NCBI RefSeq assembly: GCF_029581195.1
Contig: NZ_CP120737.1
Span: 3,325,001-3,389,000 of the forward strand
Length of the DNA: 64,000 nucleotides
Source of the DNA: Solwaraspora sp. WMMD791
Lineage (GTDB): Bacteria > Actinomycetota > Actinomycetes > Mycobacteriales > Micromonosporaceae
Reading direction: 5' to 3'
A program made the translations under genes and the position numbers. Below the pieces are notes generated by a model. It was not told the DNA's origin and made no database searches. It saw only the letters and a list, made by a program, of their open reading frames with translations. Numbering within the stretch: the first letter of the stretch is position 1; each line of letters starts with the position of its first letter. This document shows positions 17,243-25,854 of this stretch, piece by piece.

Positions 17243-17305
17243 GCTATTACCATGGGGCGATGCTGTCACGGAGGGTGACAGCAACCTTCCGATGGTGAGG
17301 CCCCC

Positions 17306-17935
17306 ATGTCCCGACTCCGGGCGTACGTCGAGCATGTGAAGACCAACGACGGGCACGTCCGGCTGTGGACCGTCGTCGGCGCGCTCGCCGCCGTGATCGC
17401 GCTGCCGCTGAGTGTGGTGGTGGCACTGGCCAGCGGTGACGACGGTACCTCGACGGCGGGCCGCCCCATCCCGGCCGGCTCGGTCGAGGGCGCAGACCCG
17501 GTCGACGACCCGAGCAGAGCCACGCCGGTCGACGCGGCGTCCGACGCGCCGGACGCCACCGTGGTCCCGGCGGTCGAGGTGCGCATCCCCAGCGGCACCG
17601 GGGTGGACCTGGACGCCGGCCAGCACGAGGGCGTCCGCGTGGACGGACCGATCGGGGACATCGACCTGCACTACGACGTGGCGATGGGGCTACGCGGCAA
17701 CGGTGCCGACATCTACCCGGACGAAGGGCCGAGCGCACAGGCAGCGGAGCGCTGTGCCCGCGCGGTCGCCGCCGAGCTCGACGGGCAGCCGGCGGTGGCC
17801 ATCTACCGCGCCGGCCAGCAGTACTGTTTCCGCACGTCCCAGGGGACGGTGGGATGGACGCGGGTGAAGGACCGCCCGGGGATCTCCGTCGACCAGTACG
17901 TCGTGCTCGACGTCCGGCTGTGGCCGGACGCCTGA
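17306..17935 (+). CDS. Uncharacterised single-pass membrane protein
   Basis: A 209-aa protein with one N-terminal transmembrane segment (about residues 24-43) and an extracytoplasmic part. A Pro/Ala/Asp-rich stalk (about 45-85) leads to a C-terminal domain with two Cys (ERCARAV and QQYCFRTS) that could form a disulfide, and a block GWTRVKDRPGISVDQYVVLDVRLW. The alternating hydrophobic strands and Cys pair suggest a small extracellular sensory or binding domain. No family recognised. It converges on the DUF72 gene 18 bp away. Confidence 0.75.
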   Translation: MSRLRAYVEHVKTNDGHVRLWTVVGALAAVIALPLSVVVALASGDDGTSTAGRPIPAGSVEGADPVDDPSRATPVDAASDAPDATVVPAVEVRIPSGTGVDLDAGQHEGVRVDGPIGDIDLHYDVAMGLRGNGADIYPDEGPSAQAAERCARAVAAELDGQPAVAIYRAGQQYCFRTSQGTVGWTRVKDRPGISVDQYVVLDVRLWPDA

Positions 17936-17953
17936 TCCGTCAGGGCCGAGTGG

Positions 17954-18874
17954 CTAGCGGACCGTACGCAACGGACGGCGGGCGGTCGTGCCGGGTCGGG
18001 CGTCGAGACGTGCGGCCAGCCGGGTCGCGTCACGCACCGCCTGGTCGCCACAGCAGGTGTTGAACAACGCGTGCAGCTCGGTGGTGTCGGCGGCGAGTCC
18101 GCGCAGCCGCTGTGCCCAGTCGGCAAGCTCGCGGTCGCCGTAGGCGTACCGGAACTTCTCCTGCTTGTCGCCGCCGGTCCACTGCCCGCTGTGTCCATGG
18201 AACCGGACCACCGCTGGGTCCGCGGTCACCACCAGGACCGGCGGTACGGACGCCCGATGCCCCTGCGGCATGTCGACGCAGACGTACGACAGGTCGTGCT
18301 CGTGCAGCATCCGTAACGTCTCCAGGGTGTGCTGACCGAACCAGGAACCGTGCCGCAGCTCGACGGCCAGCCGGGCCGGTCCACCGGCCAACTGCCGGCA
18401 CCGCCGCGCCGTGTCGAGGATCCGCTGGCGGGCCGCGTCGGAGCGCACCAGCCACGGCGGGAACTGCAGCAGCACCACGCCGAGTTTGCCGGCCGCCGCG
18501 AGCGGGTCGAGCGCGGCTCGGAACCGGGCCCACAGTTCGTCGTGCGCCTCGGGGTCCAGGTCACACCAGCGCAGCTCGCCGCCGCCGGTCGGCCGCAGGT
18601 CGGCCGGCAGCGTCCGGGCCGCCACCCGGTGCCCGGTGAACAGGCCGTACGCCTTGACGTCGAAGGTGAAACCGGCGGGGGTACGGTCGGCCCACGCCTG
18701 GGTCGTCCGCACCGCTGGAATGGCGTAGTAGCTGGTGTCCGCCTCGACCAGGTCGAAGTGTCCGCTGTAGTGGGCGAGCCGCCCGGCCGGGGTGTTCGCC
18801 GACCGCGGATACCAGCCGGAGGCGATCAGCTGCTGATCCGCCCAGGACGACGTACCCACCCGGATCACACTCAT
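17954..18874 (-). CDS. DUF72 (YecE-like) protein
   Basis: A 306-aa TIM-barrel-like DUF72 protein. Landmarks are IRVGTSSWADQQLI at the N-terminus, HFDLVEADTSYYAIP, FTFDVKAYGLFTGH, VLLQFPPWLVRS, LAVELRHGSWF and VVRFHGHSGQW. The biochemical role of DUF72 is not established. The ATG at 18874 puts the conserved GTSSW where the family has it; an ATG at 18892 would add six residues. No operon partners. Confidence 0.92.
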   Translation of the reverse strand: MSVIRVGTSSWADQQLIASGWYPRSANTPAGRLAHYSGHFDLVEADTSYYAIPAVRTTQAWADRTPAGFTFDVKAYGLFTGHRVAARTLPADLRPTGGGELRWCDLDPEAHDELWARFRAALDPLAAAGKLGVVLLQFPPWLVRSDAARQRILDTARRCRQLAGGPARLAVELRHGSWFGQHTLETLRMLHEHDLSYVCVDMPQGHRASVPPVLVVTADPAVVRFHGHSGQWTGGDKQEKFRYAYGDRELADWAQRLRGLAADTTELHALFNTCCGDQAVRDATRLAARLDARPGTTARRPLRTVR

Positions 18875-18952
18875 GTCGATCGTTGTCCCCAACCGGTGGT
18901 CGCGCCAAACGCCGCCGGTCCCGGACGGATCGGGTGGTGGCTCCGCAGCGCG

Positions 18953-18987
18953 GAGCGGGCCGACCCCCCAGCAGGGTCGGCCCGCTC
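18953..18987 (-). terminator. Terminator hairpin after the xylanase gene
   Basis: GAGCGGGCCGACCC (18953-18966) and its exact complement (18974-18987) form a 14-bp stem with a 7-base loop, 36 bp past the xylanase stop codon. Confidence 0.8.
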
Positions 18988-19022
18988 GCGTACCGGATGT
19001 CCCGTTCCTCAGTGGGTCAGGG

Positions 19023-20054
19023 TCATGTTCGACAGGTGACCGTCGGCCATGTCCAGTTGCCGTTGGCCATGATCGTCACACCGAAGTTGTTACCACTGCC
19101 GTTCGGTCTGGCGGTGACGGTGCCACTGGTGCCGCTGACCGAAGCGTTCCAGCTGTTCTGGATGCTCTGGCCGTTGCCCAGGCTGAGGGTGACCGTCCAG
19201 TTGCTGACGTTCTGGACCGAGACGTTGAGGTTGAACCGGTCGCCGAACTGCTGGCCGGCCGACAGAACGGCGGTGCAGTTGCTCTGGCCCGGGTTGCCCG
19301 GGTTGCCCGGGTTGCCGGTGGGGCTGGGACCGGGGTTGCCGGTGCCGCCTTCCCAGACGGTGATGTCGGAGCTGCCGTTGCTCTGGTAGCCCTCGGTCGC
19401 CATCACCTGGTAGCTGTGGTTGGAGCCGAGCTGCATGCCGGCGCGCGCCCAGGCGTCGAAGTGGTTCGCGGTGGTGATGGTGCCGCCGGTGCGCTTCTGC
19501 TGCCGGACGCTCCAGTACTGCCAGAACGTCTGGGTGCCGTCGATCGACGGCGCGTTGACCCGCTGGCTGCGCAGGATGTCGTAGACGCCACCGTCGGTGG
19601 TGACCGAGCCCATCCGCTGCGCGCCGCTGCTCGGGTTGTAGCTGCCGAAGTTCTCGACCACGTAGTACTCGATGAGCTGGTTACGCGTCCACCCGTACAG
19701 GGCGAGGTAGGTGTTGTTGTTGCCCGGGTTGTAGGTGCCCGAGTAGCTGACCGTCCGGCGGGTACCGGTGGCCCAGCCCTTGCCACCGACCCAGTTGTTG
19801 GTGTTGTTGCTCCACTGGCTCGAGTAGCGGCCGTTCTCGCGCAGCGTCATGCTGGCGCTGCCGCTGTCCTTCCAGAACGAGAAGAAGTAGCCGTTGTGCG
19901 TGCCGGTCTGGTTCGAGGTGAGGGTTCGATCGGCCTCGGCGTGCGCGCTGGGGGCGATCACCAGGCCGCCGGCGACCAGCGCTGCGGCGCAGGCAGCGCC
20001 GAGGAGCAGCCGCAAGCGACCGCGGCGCCTCCGGGTGGTGGGGATGTCGTTCAT
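19023..20054 (-). CDS. Secreted GH11 endo-1,4-beta-xylanase with CBM2
   Basis: A 343-aa secreted enzyme: twin-Arg-like n-region and signal peptide (residues 1-39, ending AHA), GH11 jelly-roll (about 42-235), Gly/Asn/Pro linker repeating GNP, and a C-terminal CBM2 (Cys260 to Cys341). The nucleophile is Glu129 in EYYVVENFG and the acid/base is Glu221 in [16 protein letters not shown], both intact. It cuts internal xylan linkages outside the cell, and the CBM anchors it to cellulose or xylan. The 480-bp region shared with the divergent sigma-factor gene contains three sets of repeats that could be operators. Confidence 0.97.
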   Translation of the reverse strand: MNDIPTTRRRRGRLRLLLGAACAAALVAGGLVIAPSAHAEADRTLTSNQTGTHNGYFFSFWKDSGSASMTLRENGRYSSQWSNNTNNWVGGKGWATGTRRTVSYSGTYNPGNNNTYLALYGWTRNQLIEYYVVENFGSYNPSSGAQRMGSVTTDGGVYDILRSQRVNAPSIDGTQTFWQYWSVRQQKRTGGTITTANHFDAWARAGMQLGSNHSYQVMATEGYQSNGSSDITVWEGGTGNPGPSPTGNPGNPGNPGQSNCTAVLSAGQQFGDRFNLNVSVQNVSNWTVTLSLGNGQSIQNSWNASVSGTSGTVTARPNGSGNNFGVTIMANGNWTWPTVTCRT

Positions 20055-20222
20055 GTAGTCGCGTCCTTCTCGTGACGGCTGGCAGTAGGCCAGCGATGCG
20101 GTACGACCCGACAGCTCCCCGTGGCCAGGTGACGGCCCCGGTCATCGGCGTCGCACCACGCGGTGGTGGTGGGGGGACCGGTCGTGCTGCCCGACCGGTC
20201 GGAGTGGATCGCCGTGGGGTGG

Positions 20223-20250
20223 CATCGACAGTGATTGAGTACTGTCGATG
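20223..20250. promoter_or_regulatory. Inverted repeat upstream of the xylanase gene
   Basis: CATCGACAGT and ACTGTCGATG (10-bp perfect arms, 8-bp spacer). Shares the half-sites ATCGACA/TGTCGAT with the element at the GH6 gene start. It is about 170 bp upstream of the xylanase start, in the xylanase/sigma-factor divergent gap. Confidence 0.5.
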
Positions 20251-20288
20251 GCCGAGAGTATTGGGCCATCGACCAACTTGTCAACGAC

Positions 20289-20310
20289 TTTCGGAAACAT
20301 TACGGAAACA
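20289..20310. promoter_or_regulatory. TTTC/GAAA-type direct repeat
   Basis: CGGAAACA occurs at 20292-20299 and 20303-20310, exactly 11 bp apart (one helical turn). The first copy is embedded in TTTCGGAAA, a near-palindrome similar in style to the GAAA/TTTC elements described upstream of Streptomyces xylanase genes. Confidence 0.4.
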
Positions 20311-20435
20311 CCATCGACCGGCAGACCCTGCGTGAGCGAGGCATTCCCACTGTCCAGTACCGGCAGGCGACTCGGAGCTCGGCGGCCTCCACCCTCGACT
20401 GGGCGATCATGTGCCCGGGTCGACGTAGGCCAAGG

Positions 20436-20454
20436 TTCCGGAAGAGTTCCGGAA
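20436..20454. promoter_or_regulatory. Paired TTCCGGAA palindromes
   Basis: Two perfect TTCCGGAA palindromes (20436-20443 and 20447-20454), 11 bp apart, about 85 bp upstream of the sigma-factor start codon. A cooperative dimer site is possible. Confidence 0.4.
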
Positions 20455-20537
20455 GCTTGCGTGACCGCCCGACCCGCTCGTGCAACCTCGCGACGGCCGG
20501 TTCCGTCACTAGGGTGTCACGGCGGAAGGAGACCCTC

Positions 20538-21077
20538 TTGAGCAGCGAGCGTGACGAGCAGTTCCGGGACTTCGTCCTGGCCCGGCGTACCGATCTGGTC
20601 CGGACCGCGACGTTGTTGACCGCTGGCGACCCACATCTCGCCGAGGACCTGGTCCAGTCGGCACTGACCAAGTTGTACGTGTCGTGGCCGGCCTTCCGCC
20701 GATCCGGCAACCCCGGCGGGTACGTCTACCGGACACTGGTCAACACCCTGCGCGACGAGTGGCGACGACCCTGGCGCCGCCGCGAGAGAACAACGCCCGA
20801 CCTGCCCGAACACGCGTATTCGCCGGTGGGCGACGGCGGCCCTGACGAGCGGCTGCGCGGCGCGCTGCGCGCGCTGCCGCCACGGATGCGCGCCGCGATC
20901 GTCTTCCGCTACTTCCACGACCTCGACGTGGCCGAGACCGCCGAGGCGCTCGGCTGCTCGCAGGGCACGGTCAAGAGCCAGACCGCCCGTGGACTGGACC
21001 GGCTGCGCGCCGCTCTTGGCAGCGCCGACGGCCACCGGTTCCCCTCCCCCACCACCACCCTGCCTGCGGCCTTCTGA
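20538..21077 (+). CDS. SigE-family ECF RNA polymerase sigma factor
   Basis: A 179-aa ECF sigma factor. Region 2: EQFRDFVLARRTDLVRTATLLTAGDPHLAEDLVQSALTKLYVSW. Region 4: RGALRALPPRMRAAIVFRYFHDLDVAETAEALGCSQGTVKSQTARGLDRLR, with the helix-turn-helix at the end. This matches the actinobacterial 'SigE family' annotated in databases, not the characterised SigE of mycobacteria. The TTG start is chosen because GGAAGGAG lies seven bases upstream and the frame before it has no coding character. It is followed after 14 bp by a membrane protein that is its likely partner. Confidence 0.92.
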   Translation: MSSERDEQFRDFVLARRTDLVRTATLLTAGDPHLAEDLVQSALTKLYVSWPAFRRSGNPGGYVYRTLVNTLRDEWRRPWRRRERTTPDLPEHAYSPVGDGGPDERLRGALRALPPRMRAAIVFRYFHDLDVAETAEALGCSQGTVKSQTARGLDRLRAALGSADGHRFPSPTTTLPAAF

Positions 21078-21091
21078 GAGGTTTCCATCCA

Positions 21092-21739
21092 ATGACTGAC
21101 CTGCACTCCCGACTCCAGGCGATCGCCGGGCCGGTCGCCCCACCGACGTCGACCATGGTCGACGCCGACCTCGCCCGGGGGCGTCGCGCGCTGCGCCGCC
21201 GCCGTACCGCCACGCTGGTGACCGGCTCCGCCGTCGCCGCAGCCGCAGTGCTCACCGCCGTGTTGACCCTGCCGGCGGTCCTGCTCGACCGGTCCGGCGG
21301 CGACCCCGGCGGCACCAGCACCGGCACTGGCGCGGTCACCCAGCTCGTCGCCTACACCGGCGAGCAGCCCAGTGGCTTCACCCTCGACCGGGTGCCGGCC
21401 GGCTGGCAGATACAGGGCCAGGACGAATGGACCCTGACCCTGGCCCGCCCCGACGCGGCCGATCAGGACGTACGCAGCTGTGTCGGGAAGATCTGCATCT
21501 GGTTGCAGGAGTTCGTACCGACCGGCGTGGTGAGCAGGCAGGTGGAGGTAGCCGGTCGACCGGGGATCCTGGCCACGATGCACGACACCACCCATCCCGG
21601 CACCCTCTTCGTCGAGGTGCGCCCGGACGTCTACCTGACGATCCAGTTCTGGGACGGGCTGAACTGGTCCGAGACCGAAATCGTCGAGTTCGGCGCCGGC
21701 ATCCACGTACACGACGATGCCAGGGTCACCCACGGCTGA
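21092..21739 (+). CDS. Membrane protein paired with the sigma factor (possible anti-sigma)
   Basis: A 215-aa protein with a cytoplasmic Arg-rich N-terminus (about 1-40), one transmembrane segment (about 43-68) and an extracytoplasmic domain with a close Cys pair (SCVGKICIWLQ). The layout (short cytosolic segment, TM, exported sensor) and its position 14 bp after an ECF sigma gene suggest an anti-sigma or sensor role. No zinc-binding HxxxCxxC motif is present, so it is not a ZAS-type anti-sigma factor. No family named with confidence. Confidence 0.75.
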   Translation: MTDLHSRLQAIAGPVAPPTSTMVDADLARGRRALRRRRTATLVTGSAVAAAAVLTAVLTLPAVLLDRSGGDPGGTSTGTGAVTQLVAYTGEQPSGFTLDRVPAGWQIQGQDEWTLTLARPDAADQDVRSCVGKICIWLQEFVPTGVVSRQVEVAGRPGILATMHDTTHPGTLFVEVRPDVYLTIQFWDGLNWSETEIVEFGAGIHVHDDARVTHG

Positions 21740-21745
21740 CGGTCA

Positions 21746-21773
21746 CGTCGCCGGGTGCCGGCACCCGGCGACG
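21746..21773 (+). terminator. 28-bp perfect palindrome after the sigma operon
   Basis: A self-complementary 28-bp sequence with no loop (arms 21746-21759 and 21760-21773, centred on GCCGGC), seven bases after the stop codon. Most likely a terminator. Confidence 0.6.
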
Positions 21774-21837
21774 TCGCGTCGGCGGTGCGGCCGGATATTG
21801 CGTCGCAGGTGCGCCGGCGCTCGCCGATGATGACCCG

Positions 21838-22653
21838 ATGGCCGACACGTCGACGGCGACCATCATCGACTACTACACGTTCCGGTACCGGGAGGACCAG
21901 CGGCTGCGGTCGCGGCCGTGCAACCGCCTGGAGTGGCGGCGCACCTGCGAACTGCTCGACGAACTGCTGCCGGCGGCACCGGCCCGGATCCTCGACGTCG
22001 GCGGTGCCGACGGTGCGTACGCCCGCCGGCTGGTCACCGCCGGCCACCGGGTCCGGCTGCTGGACCTGGTCCCGGCGCACGTGGCGCAGGCCCGCGCCGG
22101 CCAGCCGACGATCGACGCCGCGGTCGCCGACGCTCGCGCGCTGCCCGAGCCGGACGACGCGTACGACGTGACGCTGTTACTCGGGCCGCTGTACCACCTT
22201 CCGGAGCCGGCGGACCGGCGTACCGCGTTGGCCGAGGCGGTGCGGGTGACCCGACCCGGTGGCCTGGTGGTTGCCGCCGCGATCTCCCGGTTCGCCGGCC
22301 CACTGCACTTCGCCGCCACCCGTCGGTGGAGCGATGCGATGGCGGGTGCGGCGCGGTTGCTGGCCGCCGACGGGCGCAACGACCCCGGGATCGGGTTCAC
22401 CGTCGCCTACTTCCACCGGGTCGAGGAGTTGACCGGCGAGCTGCAGGCCGCTGGCCTGACGCGGGTCACCGTACACGGGATCGAAGGCCCTGGATGGACG
22501 GCGGCCGAGGCGGCGGCCGACGCTCCGGACGCGGACGTCGTGTTCGACCACGCGCTCGCCCTCGCCCGGGTCTACGGTCACGAGCCGGCACTGCTCGCCG
22601 CCAGCGCACATCTGCTCGCCGCCGGCACCGTCACGGCCGGCACCACCGGTTAG
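21838..22653 (+). CDS. Class I SAM-dependent methyltransferase
   Basis: A 271-aa methyltransferase with motif I ILDVGGADGAYARRLVTAGH (about 43-62), the acidic motif II end RLLDLVPAHV, and motif IV YDVTLLLGPLYHLPEPADR. C-terminal region HRVEELTGELQAAGLTRVTVHGIEGPGW is typical of the Methyltransf_11 type. The substrate is unknown. The ATG at 21838 starts just before the first conserved helix. It is followed 31 bp later by the ADP-ribosylglycohydrolase gene on the same strand. Confidence 0.9.
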   Translation: MADTSTATIIDYYTFRYREDQRLRSRPCNRLEWRRTCELLDELLPAAPARILDVGGADGAYARRLVTAGHRVRLLDLVPAHVAQARAGQPTIDAAVADARALPEPDDAYDVTLLLGPLYHLPEPADRRTALAEAVRVTRPGGLVVAAAISRFAGPLHFAATRRWSDAMAGAARLLAADGRNDPGIGFTVAYFHRVEELTGELQAAGLTRVTVHGIEGPGWTAAEAAADAPDADVVFDHALALARVYGHEPALLAASAHLLAAGTVTAGTTG

Positions 22654-22684
22654 GCTGCCGGCGGTCGAGGCGGGGGAGGTAGCG

Positions 22685-23692
22685 ATGCGTGGCATGGCGA
22701 CGGCGGACCGGGCGTCGGGGTGTCTGTTCGGGCTGGCGTACGGCGATGCGCTCGGCAAGCCGACCGAGTTCATGCAGGTCGCCGAGATCCACCAGCGGTA
22801 CGGCCAGGCCGGTCCGCGCGAGCTGGTCGGCGAGCCGGCACTGGTCACCGACGACACCCAGATGACGCTGGCGGTCGGCTGGGCGCTGCACGACGCCCCG
22901 GCGGCGACGCCGCAGGTGGTCGAACCGCTGCTGCGGGCCCGATTCCTGGCCTGGGCGGCCAGTCCGGACAACAACCGGGCGCCGGGGATGACCTGTCTGC
23001 GGGCCTGCGGCGAACTGTCCACCGGGGCACCGTGGCAACAGGCCACCGTCGCTGGCTCGAAGGGCTGCGGGGCCAACATGCGGGTCGCCCCGGTCGGCCT
23101 GGTCGCCGGGTACGACGACGACGTCGTGGCCGGGCTGGCGCAGCTGCAGGCCGGGCTGACCCACGGGCACCCGACGGCGCTGGCCGCCAGTGAGTTGACC
23201 GCCGTCGCGGTCCGGCTGCTCCGCACCGGTACGCCGTTGCCCGACCTGCCGGCGGCGCTGCGCGAGCACTGCCACCGGGAGCGGGAGGTCTACCGGGTCG
23301 ACTGGCTCGGCCCGTTGTGGCAACGACCCGGCGTGGACAGCCCGACCGGGTTCATCGCGCGGGGTTGGGACGAGTGCCTGGCAGCGCTGGACCGGCTCGA
23401 TGCGGCGCTCGCCGTCGGTGACGACGGCGGTGACGCCTGCCGGCTGACCGGGGAGGGCTGGATCGCCGAGGAGGCCCTGGCCACCGGGCTGCTGTGCGCC
23501 CTGTGGCACGCCGACGACCCGGTGGGGGCGCTGGCCCGGGGCGCGGCGACCGCCGGGGACTCGGACTCGATCGCCTGTCTGGCCGGGGCGTTCGTCGGTG
23601 CCGCGTACGGGATGGCGGCCTGGCCGTCGTCGTGGTCGGACCGCATCGAGTACGCCGACCAGCTGCGCGCCCTGGGCCGGGCCTGGGATTGA
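22685..23692 (+). CDS. ADP-ribosylglycohydrolase (DraG/ARH-like)
   Basis: A 335-aa all-helical protein that removes ADP-ribose from proteins or small molecules using two Mg2+ ions. Metal-binding signatures are GLAYGDALGKPTEF (residues about 15-28), VTDDTQMTLAVGWAL (about 57-71) and the C-terminal GDSDSIACLAGAFVGAAYG (about 288-306), all with the conserved acidic pairs. Strong RBS (GGGGGAGG). No ADP-ribosyltransferase partner is visible nearby, so the target is unknown. Its end has an imperfect 25-bp repeat of CCGGGCCTGGG around the stop. Confidence 0.95.
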   Translation: MRGMATADRASGCLFGLAYGDALGKPTEFMQVAEIHQRYGQAGPRELVGEPALVTDDTQMTLAVGWALHDAPAATPQVVEPLLRARFLAWAASPDNNRAPGMTCLRACGELSTGAPWQQATVAGSKGCGANMRVAPVGLVAGYDDDVVAGLAQLQAGLTHGHPTALAASELTAVAVRLLRTGTPLPDLPAALREHCHREREVYRVDWLGPLWQRPGVDSPTGFIARGWDECLAALDRLDAALAVGDDGGDACRLTGEGWIAEEALATGLLCALWHADDPVGALARGAATAGDSDSIACLAGAFVGAAYGMAAWPSSWSDRIEYADQLRALGRAWD

Positions 23693-23729
23693 CCTGGTCA
23701 GCCGGGCCTGGGCCTGGGCTGGTCGCCGG

Positions 23730-24257
23730 TCAGCCGAGCGTGACCTGGGTGACCACGCCGAGCAGGGTGCCGAGAAGGAACGTCGCCCAGGCGGTGCGGT
23801 TACCCGATCGGCGCAGGGCGGTGAGCTCCTGGTTGAGTCCGTCGAGTCGGCGGGCGACGGCGTCCACCTCGGCCTGCACGGTCGGGACGGCACCGGCGAC
23901 CGTGGCCGCCTCGACCTCCCGCCGGGCGTCGTCCAGGGTGTGTGAGGCCTGTCCGAGCTCGGCCGCTGCCCGTTGGGCCCGTTGGCCGGTGACCGTCACC
24001 GTTCGGGTGATCAACGATCCGGCACCGGCGGCGATGACCACCGCCAGGAGCAGCAGGATGGTGCTGACCCACGATGAGCTGGCGTTCGGTTGTTCCCGGT
24101 CGACCGCGACGGTGATGGCCAGGCCGACCAGCATCCCGCCGACCGCGAGCACCACCAGCTTCCGGCCGATGTTGCCGCTGCCCTGTCCGGCCGGCTGCGG
24201 CCGGTCCGCGGTCACGTCATGCGGCCGGTCCGCGGTCACGTCATGCTGCCGGCTCAT
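23730..24257 (-). CDS. Uncharacterised two-TM protein with coiled-coil region
   Basis: A 175-aa protein with two N-terminal hydrophobic segments (about residues 30-49 and 62-81), an alpha-helical region rich in Ala/Glu/Arg (about 85-150) that could form a coiled coil (RAAAELGQASHTLDDARREVEAA), and a C-terminal hydrophobic tail. The N-terminus contains the repeat HDVTADRP twice because of a perfect 24-bp tandem duplication. The helical segment suggests a membrane-tethered oligomer. No function recognised. Confidence 0.7.
   Translation of the reverse strand: MSRQHDVTADRPHDVTADRPQPAGQGSGNIGRKLVVLAVGGMLVGLAITVAVDREQPNASSSWVSTILLLLAVVIAAGAGSLITRTVTVTGQRAQRAAAELGQASHTLDDARREVEAATVAGAVPTVQAEVDAVARRLDGLNQELTALRRSGNRTAWATFLLGTLLGVVTQVTLG
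24197..24244. repeat. 24-bp in-frame tandem duplication
   Basis: Two identical 24-bp units (24197-24220, 24221-24244) inside the start of the membrane-protein gene, adding eight residues. Confidence 0.95.
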
Positions 24258-24281
24258 GGCTCAACGGTAACGACCGTACGC

Positions 24282-24332
24282 CACCTTCGGCAATGTCGCC
24301 GAAGGTGAGGGAGCCTTCTGCGATGTCGCAGA
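24282..24332. promoter_or_regulatory. Two adjacent palindromes between divergent genes
   Basis: CACCTTCGGC/GCCGAAGGTG (24282-24307, 6-base loop) and TCTGCGA/TCGCAGA (24317-24332, 2-base loop). Both have the core ATGTCGC in the same place. They lie between the start of the minus-strand membrane protein and the plus-strand HTH regulator, so they could be operators for either. Confidence 0.45.
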
Positions 24333-24524
24333 TTCTCAGATAGTGCATAGCGATGTGATGTATCGACGGCTGAACCTGCCCCGGTTTGGGCGGAAGGAGA
24401 TGCTTTTCCCGTGCCTGCCGACACCAGGAGACGCCATGTCTCACCATGTCGCTGAGTGCGATCCCATGCGGGGACAGCTAACCTGGTGCTACATCCCACA
24501 TTAGTTGATCTTAGGGGAACCGCG

Positions 24525-25412
24525 ATGATCAAAAGTGCTGATCCCGAGGTGCAGCGTCGCCGCTTGCGGATCCAGCTGCGCGACTTCCGGCAGACTCGGC
24601 AGTTGACCCAGAAGGACGTGGCGAAGGAGCTGGACTGGTCGACGTCGAAGCTCATCCGGATCGAGACCGGTGAGTCGAGTATCGCGGTCAGCGACCTACG
24701 CGCCCTACTGGCCCACTACGAGGTGACCGATCCCGACCTCGTCGAGCAACTCGTCGGGATGGCCCGGACCGCGAAGCACCAGACCTGGTCGTCGTACCGT
24801 GACGTACTGAGCCCAGCGCTGATGCTCTACCTCGGCTACGAGAGCTCCGCATCCCGGATCCGGCAGTTCGAGCCGTTGCTCATCCCCGGCCTGTTGCAGA
24901 CCGAGGAGTACGCCCGCGCGATCATTCGGGCCTACTCCCCGCCGTCACGGTCGGACCGGGACATCGAACGGATTCTCCAGGCCCGGATGGAGCGCCAGGA
25001 GCTGCTGACCCGTGACGACCCGCCGGAGATCTCCTGTCTGATGGATGAGGCTGCGGTCCGCCGGGCGGTCGGCAAGCCGGGCGTGATGGTCCGACAGTTG
25101 CAGAAGCTCAAGGACCTCAACGCACAGCCGAACATCTCGATCCAGATCGTGCGGTTCAGCGCCGGTGAGCACCCTGGGATGCAGGGCCCGTTCTCGATCC
25201 TCGACTTCCCCGACCCGGCCGACGACGACCTGGTCTACCTGGAGTCCGCCACCGCCCAGACGCTCAGCGGCGAAGCGGCGGCGGTCTACATCGAGAAGTA
25301 CTTCCAGATCGAGGACCTCGCCACGCCGAAGGCTCGACTGAACGAGGTCATGGACGAGCTCATCGCGGAGCTGCAGCGCACTCGGAAGCTGACACCGACA
25401 GCGGACAACTGA
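24525..25412 (+). CDS. Scr1-type XRE-family regulator (HTH + DUF5753)
   Basis: A 295-aa regulator with an N-terminal XRE helix-turn-helix (FRQTRQLTQKDVAKELDWSTSKLIRIETGESSIAVSDLRALL, residues about 17-60) and a DUF5753 domain (YLGYESSASRIRQFEPLLIPGLLQTEEYARAII through EKYFQIEDLA). Such proteins in Streptomyces and relatives usually lie next to a small DUF397 protein and influence development and antibiotic production; some pairs behave like regulator/antagonist modules. The start has AGGGGAA five bases upstream. A DUF397 gene is present, but 950 bp further on, with other small frames between. Confidence 0.95.
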   Translation: MIKSADPEVQRRRLRIQLRDFRQTRQLTQKDVAKELDWSTSKLIRIETGESSIAVSDLRALLAHYEVTDPDLVEQLVGMARTAKHQTWSSYRDVLSPALMLYLGYESSASRIRQFEPLLIPGLLQTEEYARAIIRAYSPPSRSDRDIERILQARMERQELLTRDDPPEISCLMDEAAVRRAVGKPGVMVRQLQKLKDLNAQPNISIQIVRFSAGEHPGMQGPFSILDFPDPADDDLVYLESATAQTLSGEAAAVYIEKYFQIEDLATPKARLNEVMDELIAELQRTRKLTPTADN

Positions 25413-25458
25413 CAACTGGTGGCACCGGGTGCGACCAGGCCGACTAAGGGGAACGCGG

Positions 25459-25854
25459 ATGACGTCCTCACGCCCTGCGGATGAGCAGATGGAACCGTCG
25501 ACCGTTGCCTGCCTGGTTCCGGGCACGCGCGCTGGCAGGGCGTCGTGGACTACGGTACGCGGCCTACCCACGGCGCTTCGCCGGCGCGTGCCATGGCAGC
25601 CGGTGGCGCTCACCGCGACACCCATGACGAGCCTGTTGACCGTGGTGCTCTACCTTCAGCTGCATCCTGCACGGTGGGCGTGGACCGCCGTGACGCTGGT
25701 CGCCATCTACGTCAGCGCGCGACTGTGGCCGACTGCCAGTCGGGTGCTGCCGGCCGCCGCCGGGCGACTGTCACGACGGTCCACGCCCCGCGCGGACGGC
25801 CAGGCGGTGGAGCACGCCACCGGCGGCGATCACCAGTACGCCGGCGACCACTAG
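25459..25854 (+). CDS. Small membrane protein downstream of the HTH regulator
   Basis: A 131-aa frame starting with a good RBS (AGGGGAA then ATG). It has a polar N-terminus and one or two membrane segments (about residues 45-80, containing SLLTVVLYLQLH and AWTAVTLVAIYVSARLW). No family recognised. Its last 84 bp overlap a convergent membrane-protein frame, so one of the two could be spurious. The start signal resembles that of the upstream regulator, supporting co-expression. Confidence 0.55.
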   Translation: MTSSRPADEQMEPSTVACLVPGTRAGRASWTTVRGLPTALRRRVPWQPVALTATPMTSLLTVVLYLQLHPARWAWTAVTLVAIYVSARLWPTASRVLPAAAGRLSRRSTPRADGQAVEHATGGDHQYAGDH

